A DNA stretch of 64,000 nt, taken from contig CAJTUA010000002.1 in assembly GCA_910579615.1 (NCBI GenBank), forward strand, positions 100,503 to 164,502, given 5' to 3'. The translations under genes were made by a program, and so were the position numbers. The DNA comes from an uncultured Lachnospiraceae bacterium. GTDB lineage: Bacteria > Bacillota > Clostridia > Lachnospirales > Lachnospiraceae. The notes beneath the pieces were generated by a model. The model ran no database searches, was not told the DNA's origin, and saw only the letters and a list, made by a program, of their open reading frames with translations. This document shows positions 1 to 8,874 of the stretch, in pieces (position 1 is the first letter of the stretch; the number at the start of each line of letters is the position of its first letter).

Positions 1-1
1 T

Positions 2-1387
2 ACCATCATGTCCGAGGCGTTGGAAAAATGGCCGCTCGAGCTGTTCTCCCGCCTGCTTCCGCGCATTTATCAGATTGTGGAGGAGATTAACCGCCGTTTT
101 ATCCTTCAGATTCAGGCGAAGTACCCGAACGACTACCGCAAGATAGAGAAGATGGCGATTGTGTACGACGGCCAGGTAAAGATGGCGCATCTTGCGATTG
201 TGGCAAGTTTTTCGGTCAACGGCGTTGCAAGGCTGCACACCGAGATTTTGAAGAACGAGCAGTTGCATGATTTCTATGAGATGTGGCCGGAGAAATTCAA
301 CAACAAGACGAACGGCATCACGCAGAGGCGCTTCCTTCTGCACGGCAATCCGCTGCTCGCACAGTGGGTAACGGATAGGATTGGTTCCGACTGGATTACG
401 AACCTGCCGCATATCGATAAGCTTTCGGTATTTGCGGATGACGAGAAATGCCAGAGGGAATTCATGAATATCAAATACCAGAACAAGGTGCGCTTAGCGG
501 CATATATCAAGGAGCACAACGGGGTTGAGGTTGACCCGCGCTCGATTTTCGACGTTCAGGTGAAACGTCTGCACGAGTACAAGCGCCAGCTGCTCAATAT
601 CCTGCATATCATGTACCTGTACAACGAGCTCAAAATGAAGCCGGATATGGAATTTTATCCGAGAACCTTTATTTTTGGCGCGAAGGCGAGCGCAGGCTAC
701 CGCCGTGCCAAGGCGGTCATTAAGCTGATTAACAGCGTGGCGGATGTGATTAACAACGACAAGTCGATTAACGGCAAAATCAAAGTGGTATTTATTGAGA
801 ATTACCGCGTTTCAAATGCAGAGTGGATTTTTGCCGCGGCGGATGTATCCGAGCAGATTTCGACCGCAAGCAAGGAGGCGAGCGGTACCGGAAATATGAA
901 GTTCATGCTCAACGGCGCACTGACGCTTGGTACAATGGATGGCGCGAACGTGGAGATTGTTGAGGAGGTTGGAAAGGAGAATGCATTTATTTTCGGCCTT
1001 TCCTCCGACGAAGTCATTGCATATGAGAAGAACGGCGGCTATAACCCGAAGGAGATTTACAACACAGACCTTGATATCCGCAATGTGCTGACGCAGTTGA
1101 TTAACGGCTACTATTCCCCACAGAACCCGGAATTGTTCCGCGAGCTTTACAACTCGCTGCTTGAGAGCAATGGCTACGAGAGGGCGGACCAGTATTTCAT
1201 CCTGAAAGATTTCCGCGCATACGCCGAGGCACAGAAGAAGGTGGAGGAGGCGTACCGCAACGAGACCGCCTGGGCGCGTTCCGCTATCCTCAATGTCGCA
1301 AAATGTGGTAAATTCACTTCCGACCGCACGATTGAGGAGTATGTTAAGGATATCTGGCATCTGGATAAGGTGACGGTGGAGATGTAA
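2..1387 (+). CDS. glgP: Glycogen/maltodextrin phosphorylase, C-terminal part (cut by window edge)
   Basis: Phosphorolysis of alpha-1,4-glucan to glucose-1-phosphate in the cytoplasm. About 461 residues of an enzyme that is usually 750-850 long are visible; the reading frame is open to the left edge, so the true start lies outside. The PLP-binding signature EASGTGNMKF is present, with the PLP lysine codon near 898-900, and is followed by FMLNGALTLGTMDGAN, which is diagnostic of GT35 phosphorylases. The KRLHEYKRQLLN motif of the C-terminal domain is also intact. No frameshift is seen. A strong terminator follows 50 bp downstream, so this is the last gene of its transcript. Confidence 0.96.
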   Translation, partial: TIMSEALEKWPLELFSRLLPRIYQIVEEINRRFILQIQAKYPNDYRKIEKMAIVYDGQVKMAHLAIVASFSVNGVARLHTEILKNEQLHDFYEMWPEKFNNKTNGITQRRFLLHGNPLLAQWVTDRIGSDWITNLPHIDKLSVFADDEKCQREFMNIKYQNKVRLAAYIKEHNGVEVDPRSIFDVQVKRLHEYKRQLLNILHIMYLYNELKMKPDMEFYPRTFIFGAKASAGYRRAKAVIKLINSVADVINNDKSINGKIKVVFIENYRVSNAEWIFAAADVSEQISTASKEASGTGNMKFMLNGALTLGTMDGANVEIVEEVGKENAFIFGLSSDEVIAYEKNGGYNPKEIYNTDLDIRNVLTQLINGYYSPQNPELFRELYNSLLESNGYERADQYFILKDFRAYAEAQKKVEEAYRNETAWARSAILNVAKCGKFTSDRTIEEYVKDIWHLDKVTVEM

Positions 1388-1439
1388 GTATTAGCGGGTT
1401 ATGGGAATCCGTTGAAATTGTTTCGTTTTTTTATGGCGG

Positions 1440-1479
1440 CTGCCGCACGAAGGAAAGGGATTCGTGCGGCAGTTTTTTT
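1440..1479 (+). terminator. Rho-independent terminator of glgP
   Basis: A perfect 12-bp stem (CTGCCGCACGAA with TTCGTGCGGCAG), a 9-nt loop and then seven T residues. Confidence 0.95.
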
Positions 1480-1508
1480 GTATCGTCCAAATTCCCAAAA
1501 CTCCCCTC

Positions 1509-1562
1509 TTGACATTTTAACTCTAATGCATTAGACTAAACATAACTCTAACGCATTAGAGA
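1509..1562 (+). promoter_or_regulatory. Promoter with two BlaI-type operator palindromes
   Basis: TTGACA (1509-1514), a 17-nt spacer and TAGACT (1532-1537). Two near-identical dyads overlap it: CTCTAATGCATTAGA between -35 and -10, and CTCTAACGCATTAGAG at 1546-1561 over the expected start of transcription. BlaI/MecI repressors bind paired dyads of this kind, and a BlaI gene lies in the operon, so autoregulation is the natural inference. Confidence 0.8.
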
Positions 1563-1594
1563 ATGATTATCATGGTCAAAAAGGAGGGTATAGC

Positions 1595-2812
1595 ATGGCT
1601 GAAATATTCTTAAAATTTGTAAACATAAGCATTACGGCAGGGTGGCTCATCCTGGCAGTCATTATTTTTCGGCTGGTTTTTCCGAAAATGCCAAAGCGGC
1701 TGCGTCTGGTTTTCTGGGGGCTTGTGGGATTGCGCCTTATCCTGTTTGCCTCGGTGGAAAGTATGTTTAGCCTGATTCCAAGTACCAGGACAATTCCCGC
1801 AGGGATTATGTACATGCCGCGACCGGAAATCCATAGCGGGCTTTCCCTGGTTGATTCGAAGCTGAATCCGGTAATTGCGAAAGCTTTTGCGCAAAATCCA
1901 GAGGACTCCGCCAATGCACTGCAGATTTTGGTTTCGGTGTTGGCAATGATTTGGCTTGCGGGCGTTATCGTGATGCTGGCACTGGCGGGAATCCATACCC
2001 TGCGCCTGTGCCAACGCGTAAAGACTGCTGTTTTGCTTGAGGAAAATATCTATCAGAGTGAGAAGGTTTTTTCCCCTTTTGTCTTCGGCTTCCTGCACCC
2101 GCGTATCTATCTGCCAATGGCGGCGGATAAGAATGCCATGTACTATGTTATCCTGCACGAGCAGATGCATATCGAACGGCGTGAGTGCAAGGATAAGATT
2201 TTTGCATACCTGCTGCTTAGCCTGTACTGGTTCAATCCCCTTTGCTGGGCAGCATACCGCTTGTTTTGCCAGGATATTGAACTTGCCTGTGACGAACAGG
2301 TTATCAAAGAATTTCACGCGGAGGAACGGGCGGATTATTCCGAAGCGCTGCTTGCACTGGGCGCACCGCACCGTGGGATGCTTATGTGCCCATTGGCGTT
2401 CGGTGAGACGGGTATCAAGGAACGTGTAAAGCATGTGCTGCACTATAAAAAGCCGATGTTTTTGGCGAATGCGGCGGCAGTGATTGCCTGTATTATCGTA
2501 GCAGTGTGTTTCCTGGCAAATCCGAAGGAAAGGTCTGCCCTGAAAGAAGAATATGTGACGAGGACGGGGGAGGGAACCGTTCGTCAGAATTGCCGTATTT
2601 CTTTTACAAAAGAAGGTGCTTTCAGACTTTCGCCTTCCTTGCTAAGCAGCCGTATTGTGTACGGAAGCTACGAGGCAGCAGGTGGACGCCTGACATTGTG
2701 GGGGATGGACGGGGAATGGTATTTCTTTGACATGGTTGGGGATACACTGGTTTTTGACGCGGACGCATCCACGCAGATAAAATGGTGGGAGGATGGGGAT
2801 GTTTTTGAATAA
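1595..2812 (+). CDS. M56 family membrane metallopeptidase (BlaR1/MecR1-like), first copy
   Basis: 405-residue membrane protease-sensor. The ATG follows AGGAGGG with good spacing. N-terminal membrane segments run to about residue 50, a further segment lies near 105-125, the zinc motif HEQMH (HExxH) is at residues 188-192, and ELACDEQ about 40 residues later supplies the third ligand; a last membrane segment sits near 285-305. In BlaR1 systems the protease is activated by an outside signal and leads to loss of the BlaI repressor. The C-terminal ~90 residues after the last membrane segment are not a penicillin-binding domain as in true BlaR1, so the signal is unknown. First gene of an M56-BlaI-M56 operon; the second copy (3286-4269) is clearly a paralogue, sharing most of the N-terminal sequence. 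Confidence 0.88.
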   Translation: MAEIFLKFVNISITAGWLILAVIIFRLVFPKMPKRLRLVFWGLVGLRLILFASVESMFSLIPSTRTIPAGIMYMPRPEIHSGLSLVDSKLNPVIAKAFAQNPEDSANALQILVSVLAMIWLAGVIVMLALAGIHTLRLCQRVKTAVLLEENIYQSEKVFSPFVFGFLHPRIYLPMAADKNAMYYVILHEQMHIERRECKDKIFAYLLLSLYWFNPLCWAAYRLFCQDIELACDEQVIKEFHAEERADYSEALLALGAPHRGMLMCPLAFGETGIKERVKHVLHYKKPMFLANAAAVIACIIVAVCFLANPKERSALKEEYVTRTGEGTVRQNCRISFTKEGAFRLSPSLLSSRIVYGSYEAAGGRLTLWGMDGEWYFFDMVGDTLVFDADASTQIKWWEDGDVFE

Positions 2813-2918
2813 ATTGCGGCAGATACATCATGCATAAAGATAACGGCGCTTTTTATAGCCCGGATGCTGTGTTTTATTTTAATGGGTTGGGTGGAAAGAG
2901 AAAAGGGGGAGCAAAACA

Positions 2919-3293
2919 ATGGAAATGCCCAAGATTTTTGAAAGTGAATACCGGTTCTGCCTTATTTTATGGGAGCATGAGCCAGTAAAAAGCAGTGAGC
3001 TTGTCAGTCTGTGCAAGGAGCAGCTTGGTTGGAAGCCGACAACAACCTACACCGTCATCAAGCGCCTTTCCGAGCGCGGTGTCCTAAAAAATGAAAATAC
3101 CATCGTAGTGTCGTTGGTCTCAAAGGACGAGATACAGGCGGCGGAAATTGACGAGTTGGTGGAAAAAAAGTTCGGGGGCTCGCTCCCGGCGTTTATCGCC
3201 GCATTCACAAAGCATAAGAAAATCTCCGCGGCAGAGATTGACGAGGTGCAGAAAATGATTGACCGCTACAAGGAGGAGGGGCAGGATGGCTGA
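2919..3293 (+). CDS. BlaI/MecI family transcriptional repressor
   Basis: 124-residue winged-helix repressor of the penicillinase repressor family, normal length. The N-terminal half (about residues 5-75) has the family pattern, ending in the TTTYTVIKRLSERG recognition-helix region; the C-terminal half is the helical dimerisation part where BlaR-type signalling leads to cleavage. The ATG has a GGGGGAG site 8 nt upstream. Its last codons overlap the start of the second M56 gene by 8 nt, so the two are translationally coupled. The likely target is the double palindrome at 1520-1562. Confidence 0.92.
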   Translation: MEMPKIFESEYRFCLILWEHEPVKSSELVSLCKEQLGWKPTTTYTVIKRLSERGVLKNENTIVVSLVSKDEIQAAEIDELVEKKFGGSLPAFIAAFTKHKKISAAEIDEVQKMIDRYKEEGQDG

Positions 3294-4269
3294 TATCTTT
3301 TTGAAGTTTGTAAATGCAAGTATTTCCGCAGGCTGGCTTGTGCTGGCGGTGATGGTTTTCCGTCTGATTTTCCCGAAAATGCCGAAATGGCTGCGCCCGG
3401 TTTTCTGGGGGCTTGTGGGGCTGCGCCTTGTTTTGTTTGATTCCATCCAGAGTGTGCTTAGCCTGATTCCAAGTGCACAGACCATTTCCCCGGAGATTAT
3501 GTACATGCCGAAGCCGACCATCTACAGTGGGCTGTCGGTGCTGAATCAGGCAGTCAACCCGGTTATCACAAAAACCTTTGCGCCCAAGGTGGGGGATTCC
3601 GCCAATCCGCTGCAAATCCTCATTCCGGTGCTTGCGCTTATCTGGTTGGTTGGCATTGTTTTGATGTCTTCCATGGCGTTCGTTGGTTGGCTGCGCCTGC
3701 GCCGACGCATAAGGACTGCAGTTCTTTTGCGGGAAAATATCTACCAGAGCGAGAATGTCTCCTCGCCGTTTGTTTTTGGTTTCCTGCACCCGTGCATTTA
3801 TCTGCCGTTTGCGGTGGACGGGAAGGTTATGGAAAATGTGATTCTGCATGAGCAGATGCATATTGCACGGCATGACCATCAGGGAAAAATTCTGGGATAT
3901 CTGCTGCTTTGCCTGTTCTGGTTCCATCCGCTGTGCTGGGCAGCGTACCTGCTGTTTTGCAGGGATATTGAGCTTGCCTGCGACGAGCGGGTCATCCGGG
4001 GATTTGGCACAAAGGAACGGGTGGATTATTCCGAGGCGCTGCTTGCCTTAAGCATACCGCGCCATGGAGCGCACATGTGCTCGTTGGCGTTCGGTGAGGT
4101 CAGTGTAAGGGGAAGGGTAAAGAACGTGTTAAATTATAAAAAGCCAGTATGCTGGGTGGTCGCGGCTGCGGTTGTAGTCTGCATTGTTATGGCAGTATGC
4201 TTTTTGACCAATCCGAAGGAGGGGGCAGAAACAACAAAGGCGGTGCAAGTGGGCAAAGCTTATGATTGA
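3286..4269 (+). CDS. M56 family membrane metallopeptidase, second copy with short C-terminus
   Basis: 327 residues from the ATG at 3286, chosen because AAGGAGGAGGGG lies just upstream and because the start overlaps the blaI stop. It is a paralogue of the 1595-2812 gene: same opening (MADIFLKFVN against MAEIFLKFVN), zinc motif HEQMH at residues 188-192 and ELACDER downstream. It ends about 20 residues after the last membrane segment, so it lacks the outer sensor extension of copy 1. A copy of the dispersed structured repeat begins about 30 bp after the stop, so the C-terminus may have been lost there. Either a sensorless protease partner or a truncated gene. Confidence 0.85.
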   Translation: MADIFLKFVNASISAGWLVLAVMVFRLIFPKMPKWLRPVFWGLVGLRLVLFDSIQSVLSLIPSAQTISPEIMYMPKPTIYSGLSVLNQAVNPVITKTFAPKVGDSANPLQILIPVLALIWLVGIVLMSSMAFVGWLRLRRRIRTAVLLRENIYQSENVSSPFVFGFLHPCIYLPFAVDGKVMENVILHEQMHIARHDHQGKILGYLLLCLFWFHPLCWAAYLLFCRDIELACDERVIRGFGTKERVDYSEALLALSIPRHGAHMCSLAFGEVSVRGRVKNVLNYKKPVCWVVAAAVVVCIVMAVCFLTNPKEGAETTKAVQVGKAYD

Positions 4270-4297
4270 CAACAAAGAAACTTTGGAATATACTTTG

Positions 4298-4337
4298 TGG
4301 GAGGGCGCTTGCGGAACTTAAAAAACAGCAAGTGCCC
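4298..4337 (+). repeat. Degenerate junction of the dispersed two-stem element
   Basis: The 3' end of one unit (GGGCGCTTGC then GGAACTTAAA) runs straight into the 5' end of another (ACAGCAAGTGCCC). GGGCGCTTGC and GCAAGTGCCC are complementary apart from one G-U. The rest of the second unit is not recognisable. Same family as 10363-10585, 29129-29247 and 49034-49150. Confidence 0.6.
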
Positions 4338-4504
4338 ATACCGCAGATTTGGGGGATAACCAGAGATTTGGCAGGGTATTTTTTGCAGCTGTGCGAAATT
4401 TTTATTTTGGCAGGGGCGGTGTTCGCATAAAAGTTGAATAAGCACAAAAGAAACCAGGTGGATAAGGTTATTGGAATTTGACAGCATATCAGGAGGAATG
4501 GGCG

Positions 4505-5380
4505 ATGGAAGCATATTACAGTGACGGGCGGGGACGCTATGGTACAGGGGAAAGTTTTGATTGGTTTTATAAATACGAAGATTGTGACGGTGAACCGCAA
4601 ATCTTTACGAGCAGTGACGGTCTGTGGACATACGGTTTTGCGGAACCAAATGTTCCTTCGGATAAAATAGAAATCCTGCGCTACAATGGCTGTGAAACGA
4701 ATATAACGGTTCCGGAGGCGTTGGACGGCAAAAGCGTTGTGGCGCTTGGCGATACATTTAACAGTTTTTTTGAGCTGGAGAGTGTTGTTGTACCGGAAGG
4801 AGTAACGGATATTGTCGGTGCGTTTCATGGCTGTGAGGGGCTGAAAAAAGTTACCCTGCCCCAAAGCCTTGAAAACATGGAGTATGCCCTGAACTGCTGT
4901 TTTTCCCTGGAAGAAATCAATATTCCGCCAAAGGTTGAAGATTTTTCACATACATTTTCTGGCACGGGAATTAAAACTTTTGTCTTTCCGCAGGGAACAA
5001 AAACAATTTATAGTTCATTCTTTGACAGTGAAGCGATTCGGAAAGTAGTGATACCGGGAAGCGTATTGGATACAACGGAAGCGTTCAGCGACTGCGAGAA
5101 TCTTTCGGAAGTTACGTTGGAAGACGGTATTGAGGAGATTGGCGATTATACATTTTTTCACTGTACCTCGCTTTTGGAGCTTGAAATTCCAAAAAGTGTC
5201 AAGACATTTGGGAAACTTTCGGTTGGTTATATGGAAATAAGGGAATATATGGATTCAAGAAAGATGGCTTTCCGTATAAAGGGAAAATGTATTGTTCCGG
5301 GTTTCAGGATAAAAGGTTTTCGAGGCTCTGCCGCGGAACAATATGCGAAGGAGAATAACATTCCGTTTATAGCGCTGTAA
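4505..5380 (+). CDS. BspA-type leucine-rich repeat protein
   Basis: 291 residues with BspA/LRR_5 repeats (pattern LxxVxxPxxVxxIxxxAFxxCxxL) from about residue 55 to 230, closing with GFRGSAAEQYAKENNIPF, a common end of BspA LRR domains. I start it at ATG 4505, 8 nt after AGGAGG; a TTG at 4478 is in frame but has no site. There is no signal peptide and no membrane segment, which is unusual because BspA-like proteins are mostly surface exposed; the gene may be a fragment of a larger one whose front was lost at the repeat junction upstream. Function unknown; such domains usually mediate binding. Confidence 0.75.
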   Translation: MEAYYSDGRGRYGTGESFDWFYKYEDCDGEPQIFTSSDGLWTYGFAEPNVPSDKIEILRYNGCETNITVPEALDGKSVVALGDTFNSFFELESVVVPEGVTDIVGAFHGCEGLKKVTLPQSLENMEYALNCCFSLEEINIPPKVEDFSHTFSGTGIKTFVFPQGTKTIYSSFFDSEAIRKVVIPGSVLDTTEAFSDCENLSEVTLEDGIEEIGDYTFFHCTSLLELEIPKSVKTFGKLSVGYMEIREYMDSRKMAFRIKGKCIVPGFRIKGFRGSAAEQYAKENNIPFIAL

Positions 5381-5434
5381 TTCATTATGGGACTTATAAC
5401 GTAGATATTTGTTGCTTTGCTGTGGAGAAAAAAG

Positions 5435-5557
5435 ATGATTGCTGTAAAAGAAGTGGATAAATCTTTTTTGGAATTGTATGATAAAGTTTCAATGAACGTG
5501 GATGTCCATTCCGAATACAGGGTGAAAAGGATTGAATATGCTTTCCGGCAGGAATGA
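5435..5557 (+). pseudogene. Short ORF resembling the N-terminus of a GNAT acetyltransferase
   Basis: 40 codons with a GGAG site 8 nt before the ATG. The stretch LELYDKVSMNVDVHSEYRV resembles the opening of GNAT-family acetyltransferases common in Lachnospiraceae (from memory of the family), but the acetyl-CoA binding part is absent. Most likely a truncated remnant. Nothing gene-like is seen between 5558 and 5757. Confidence 0.4.
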
Positions 5558-5757
5558 TGCATGTGTTTTATGGGATATCCGGGATGAAATTCAGTATCTG
5601 TGGTATTTGGATTTATAAAAAATACGGTTTGCCGCCGGGCTTTACCCTGTAGCAGAACGCGTATTTACAAGCCCGGTGAAACTTGTCTTGAAATGGCAAA
5701 GCTTCTGTATCCGCAGCAAAAAGCGGTGGCTGCGCGGGTGGCCATCGGCTGTATCGC

Positions 5758-7590
5758 CTACTCCTGCGGCCGATAAAAATGAAAATGCTTATCTTTCCCG
5801 TTTTTGCACAAATACATCGCGGAATCAGCCTTCTGGTAAATCTCGTCAAATACGGTTCCCGTATCCCCGGTACAGAGTACCGCGCCAAGGCTGACGGAGA
5901 CTTTCCGGTCGCCCATCTCCCTGATTTTAATGCATTCCACCTGCTTTAAAAAGCGCAGGATGCATTCTTCGCCGGAAGCTTCGTCGTTTATGCCGGATGC
6001 ATAGACCGCGTATTCGTCGCCGCCCAGACGCATGACAATGTCATTTTCCCCGAAGGTTTGTTTCAGGCAGTCTGCGAGTGCAACCAGCACTTTGTCGCCA
6101 ACCGCGTGGCCAAAGGTGTCGTTGACCGATTTAAATTTATTGACATCGAAAAGACAGAACATGCCTTTTGTTCTGGCGGCGAGCAGTTTTTCTATCTTGC
6201 GTTCCCCGCTTCCGCGGTTGTAAAGGCCGGTGAGCGCGTCCATCTCGGAGAGGCGCAGAAGCTTATTTTCCAGTTTCTTCTTGTCCGTGATGTCCGTAAG
6301 GGAATTGAGCCAAATGCGGCAGCCGTTCGAGAGCATGGCAATTTTTACATGCGAGAGGACATGGCGTAAGCTCCCATCCGGCTGTTGGATTGCCCACTCG
6401 TGCACATACGGGGCTTCTCCGATTTGGAGGTTCTGGATGGTATTTAGAATCTCTTCTTTATGGCTTGATACCGTTTTTGCAATCAGCCTGCGGATATCCC
6501 CGCCAAAGTCTTTGGTATCCCGGAAACCAAACAGTTTCAGGGCAGCAGGGTTGATGGCCATCAGCTGATAATCGTCAATGCGGATTGCCATCGTTCCGTT
6601 GTCCTGCAGCTGGAGGATTTCTGTGTAGATTTCATTCTGGTTTTCCAGTGCGGCGCGCAGCGCAGCCTGATATTCGAGTTCGCGCCGTTTTACCTCGTCA
6701 ATGCGCTGGACGGCGTAGATGACAGCCTTGGCGCTGCCATTTTCGTCGCGGCTGACTAAAATGAAATTCGCACGGCACCAGACGGAATCATGGCTTAAAA
6801 ATTCCTGGCTGATGGTGTTGGTGTCCGCCATGCGCGACGGCAGTGTCGCAAGGTTTGTAAATTCCAACATGGTTTCACGGAAGGACGGGGCAGTCATCCC
6901 GCGCATCGCGGCTTGAATCTGCGCGGAAGCGCATTGTCCCCTGTCCAGAAACGAATTGATGAGGCTGTTACTGGTGATTTCACGGCAGGAATCCTCGGAC
7001 AGGGTTATGACATGCATGGAAATATAAATCCCCCCGAGCGCGCTGATGATTTTGTGCTCCATGGTCTCTAATTTCTGGATGTCATTTACAATAAATGCCG
7101 CGACCGACTGGAGAAGCAGCAGGGAATTTGTGCATTGGCGCGGGTTGTCAACGCCAAGAAAGCCGACCAGATGATTGTTGGAAATCAGTGGCGCGGCCAT
7201 AAGGCTGTCAATATTTTGTATGGTAAGCAGCCGGTATTCCTCAGAATCCTTGGAAATTATCTCATCAAGGGAATTGATATAAAATTCCCCCTGGTTTTTA
7301 AAATAATCAACCCAACGGCTGATGACGCTGATTTGTACGTTCGAGAGCAGTTTCATCTGTGACGCGATGCCTTCCCTGCACCATTCGTAAGTATTGTGCA
7401 TCATGATTCCATCACTGTCAAACTCAAAAATGTAAGCGCGGTCCGCGTCATGGAATTTTGCAATGACAATCAGCAGCTCCTGGATTGCCGCTTCAATGTT
7501 TTCGCTGGAATTGAGTGTTTGGACGCATTTTAATAATGCCTGCTCGATGGAAACATTGGCGTACTGATTATTTTTATCGTCTGGTATCAT
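5758..7590 (-). CDS. GAF-PAS-GGDEF diguanylate cyclase
   Basis: About 610 residues. Order: GAF-like sensor (about 20-175), a linker, a PAS domain (about 320-430) and a C-terminal GGDEF domain beginning at DALTGLYNRGSG. The signature reads GGDEY, an accepted active variant of GG(D/E)EF, so c-di-GMP synthesis from two GTP is expected. No membrane segment: a soluble sensor-enzyme. Two in-frame ATGs compete: 7602, which abuts GAAAGG with no spacing, and 7590, about 12 nt downstream of it; I favour 7590. It is transcribed alone, away from the Cys-rich gene, with an extended -10 at 7724-7732. Confidence 0.9.
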   Translation of the reverse strand: MIPDDKNNQYANVSIEQALLKCVQTLNSSENIEAAIQELLIVIAKFHDADRAYIFEFDSDGIMMHNTYEWCREGIASQMKLLSNVQISVISRWVDYFKNQGEFYINSLDEIISKDSEEYRLLTIQNIDSLMAAPLISNNHLVGFLGVDNPRQCTNSLLLLQSVAAFIVNDIQKLETMEHKIISALGGIYISMHVITLSEDSCREITSNSLINSFLDRGQCASAQIQAAMRGMTAPSFRETMLEFTNLATLPSRMADTNTISQEFLSHDSVWCRANFILVSRDENGSAKAVIYAVQRIDEVKRRELEYQAALRAALENQNEIYTEILQLQDNGTMAIRIDDYQLMAINPAALKLFGFRDTKDFGGDIRRLIAKTVSSHKEEILNTIQNLQIGEAPYVHEWAIQQPDGSLRHVLSHVKIAMLSNGCRIWLNSLTDITDKKKLENKLLRLSEMDALTGLYNRGSGERKIEKLLAARTKGMFCLFDVNKFKSVNDTFGHAVGDKVLVALADCLKQTFGENDIVMRLGGDEYAVYASGINDEASGEECILRFLKQVECIKIREMGDRKVSVSLGAVLCTGDTGTVFDEIYQKADSAMYLCKNGKDKHFHFYRPQE

Positions 7591-7723
7591 AGGGAGTACC
7601 ATCCTTTCGTAATTAGTAATCTATGGACTGGCAGTACATCATGCCTTGGCGCAGTATTTTAGCGCGTAGAAAACAAGGTATTTTCGGTAAATTGGAAATC
7701 GTTTGTTTTTTGCATACACAGTT

Positions 7724-7732
7724 ATTATAGCA
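7724..7732 (-). promoter_or_regulatory. Extended -10 promoter of the GGDEF gene
   Basis: Minus strand TGCTATAAT, a consensus extended -10; no good -35 at 17 nt. It would give a leader of about 125 nt in which I see no known riboswitch. Confidence 0.55.
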
Positions 7733-7768
7733 TAGAAGGTCAAATAAAAAAAGTAAAATTTTTATTAT

Positions 7769-8071
7769 CTACAATTTCTTTCGTTCCTGCGTTTTTTCCT
7801 GTGTGTGTGCCCGGAACGCTGCCATTATGGCGGTAATCTCCTGGAAACGTTTCACGATTGCATCATAGTTTTCGCGGCGGTGTGGGAAATCACAGTCCGC
7901 ACAGCTTTTTACACCGTTCTCAAGGTATCTGTAGTTGCCGCCGCACTGGTCTCCTAACGTATAAAGCGGGCAGTAGCAGAACAGGCAGTTAAAGTTTTTT
8001 GTATCCGCTCCCTTATGGCAGGGGAAATATTCGCAGGAGCGGTGGGAAAAATAAGAACATTCTTTGTGCAT
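7769..8071 (-). CDS. Small cysteine-rich protein (Cys-rich small domain family)
   Basis: 100 residues with at least nine cysteines, including the CLFCYCPLY motif, an earlier CEYFPCH and a later CADCDFPH; this spacing fits the cysteine-rich small domain family sometimes found beside cobalamin genes and thought to bind metal. The C-terminal 35 residues are a charged helix. The ATG has GGATAGGA upstream. No cobalamin genes are nearby, so its role here cannot be assigned. Confidence 0.7.
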   Translation of the reverse strand: MHKECSYFSHRSCEYFPCHKGADTKNFNCLFCYCPLYTLGDQCGGNYRYLENGVKSCADCDFPHRRENYDAIVKRFQEITAIMAAFRAHTQEKTQERKKL

Positions 8072-8178
8072 TGTCCTATCCTTTCAAAAAGTATGTTTTG
8101 TCCGCTGCAGGGCGGACTGGAATTTGGCATTTATGTCAGGAATATATCAGAAAGCGCAGAATTTTGGGGAATCCGGGC

Positions 8179-8230
8179 TTTACATATCGGGCTGTTCGTA
8201 TTATAATTTGACTGATACGAAAAGTCAAAT
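8179..8230 (+). promoter_or_regulatory. plsY promoter with overlapping inverted repeat
   Basis: TTTACA (8179-8184), a 17-nt spacer and TATAAT (8202-8207). A perfect dyad, ATTTGACT - 9 nt - AGTCAAAT (8206-8230), covers the -10 end and start site, placed as for a repressor. The half-site resembles fatty-acid regulator boxes (FabT type) only loosely. Confidence 0.75.
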
Positions 8231-8244
8231 AAATTGGCGGGGGA

Positions 8245-8874
8245 ATGGAGATAATTGTAGTGAAGCTAATAATTTTTATCTTTTTGGGATATCTTTCTGG
8301 GAGTGTCCTGTACGCCCGGATATTTTTAAAACTTTTTAAGAAAGAAGAAATGCTGGAAGGGAGCAGGGACAGGAATCCGGGTACCACAAATGCGTTTTTG
8401 TACGGCGGTTTCTGGTGCGGGGTTCTGACCTTGCTTGGGGACTTGTTAAAAGGGTTTATTCCAGTTTATTTTTTTATGAGAGGGGAAGGGGTACATTATC
8501 CGGACAGCTTTCGTGAAGCGCTTGTGGTTGCCGCCCCGGTGATTGGGCATGCATTTTCGCTGTTTTATGGTTTTCATGGCGGGAAGGGAATTGCAGTCAG
8601 TTTTGGCTGCCTGGCGGGAATGTTCCCGTTGTGGCGGCCGCTTATGACGTTGGCAGTCTTTTTTATCCTTTTTTCGGTGGTGCTGCGTGTCACGCCGCAT
8701 TTTCAGCGGACACTGGTGGCGTATCTATGCTCCCTGGCCACGATTTTCATCGCGGAATATGCACAAAAGGCATGGATTAGTTTTTTGGTCATTACGGTGA
8801 CGGTATCCCTGAAGATGCTTTTCAGTAAGGAGGAACGGGAAAAAATGGAGGTAAGGCTGATATGGAGGCACTGA
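8245..8874 (+). CDS. plsY: PlsY-family glycerol-3-phosphate acyltransferase
   Basis: 209-residue integral membrane protein of the PlsY (DUF205) family, which moves an acyl group from acyl-phosphate to glycerol-3-phosphate in the first step of phospholipid synthesis. The three family motifs are present in order: GYLSGSVLYA near the N-terminus, SRDRNPGTTNA around residue 42-52 and GHAFSLFYGFHGGKGIA near 105. About five membrane segments. A GTG at 8260 with GGAG 9 nt upstream is a possible alternative start. It overlaps the next gene by 13 nt, which suggests a membrane-lipid operon. Confidence 0.9.
   Translation: MEIIVVKLIIFIFLGYLSGSVLYARIFLKLFKKEEMLEGSRDRNPGTTNAFLYGGFWCGVLTLLGDLLKGFIPVYFFMRGEGVHYPDSFREALVVAAPVIGHAFSLFYGFHGGKGIAVSFGCLAGMFPLWRPLMTLAVFFILFSVVLRVTPHFQRTLVAYLCSLATIFIAEYAQKAWISFLVITVTVSLKMLFSKEEREKMEVRLIWRH

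Noticed and set aside
812..1360. A 182-residue minus-strand ORF inside glgP.
   Set aside because: It is the reverse frame of a well conserved enzyme with no start signal.
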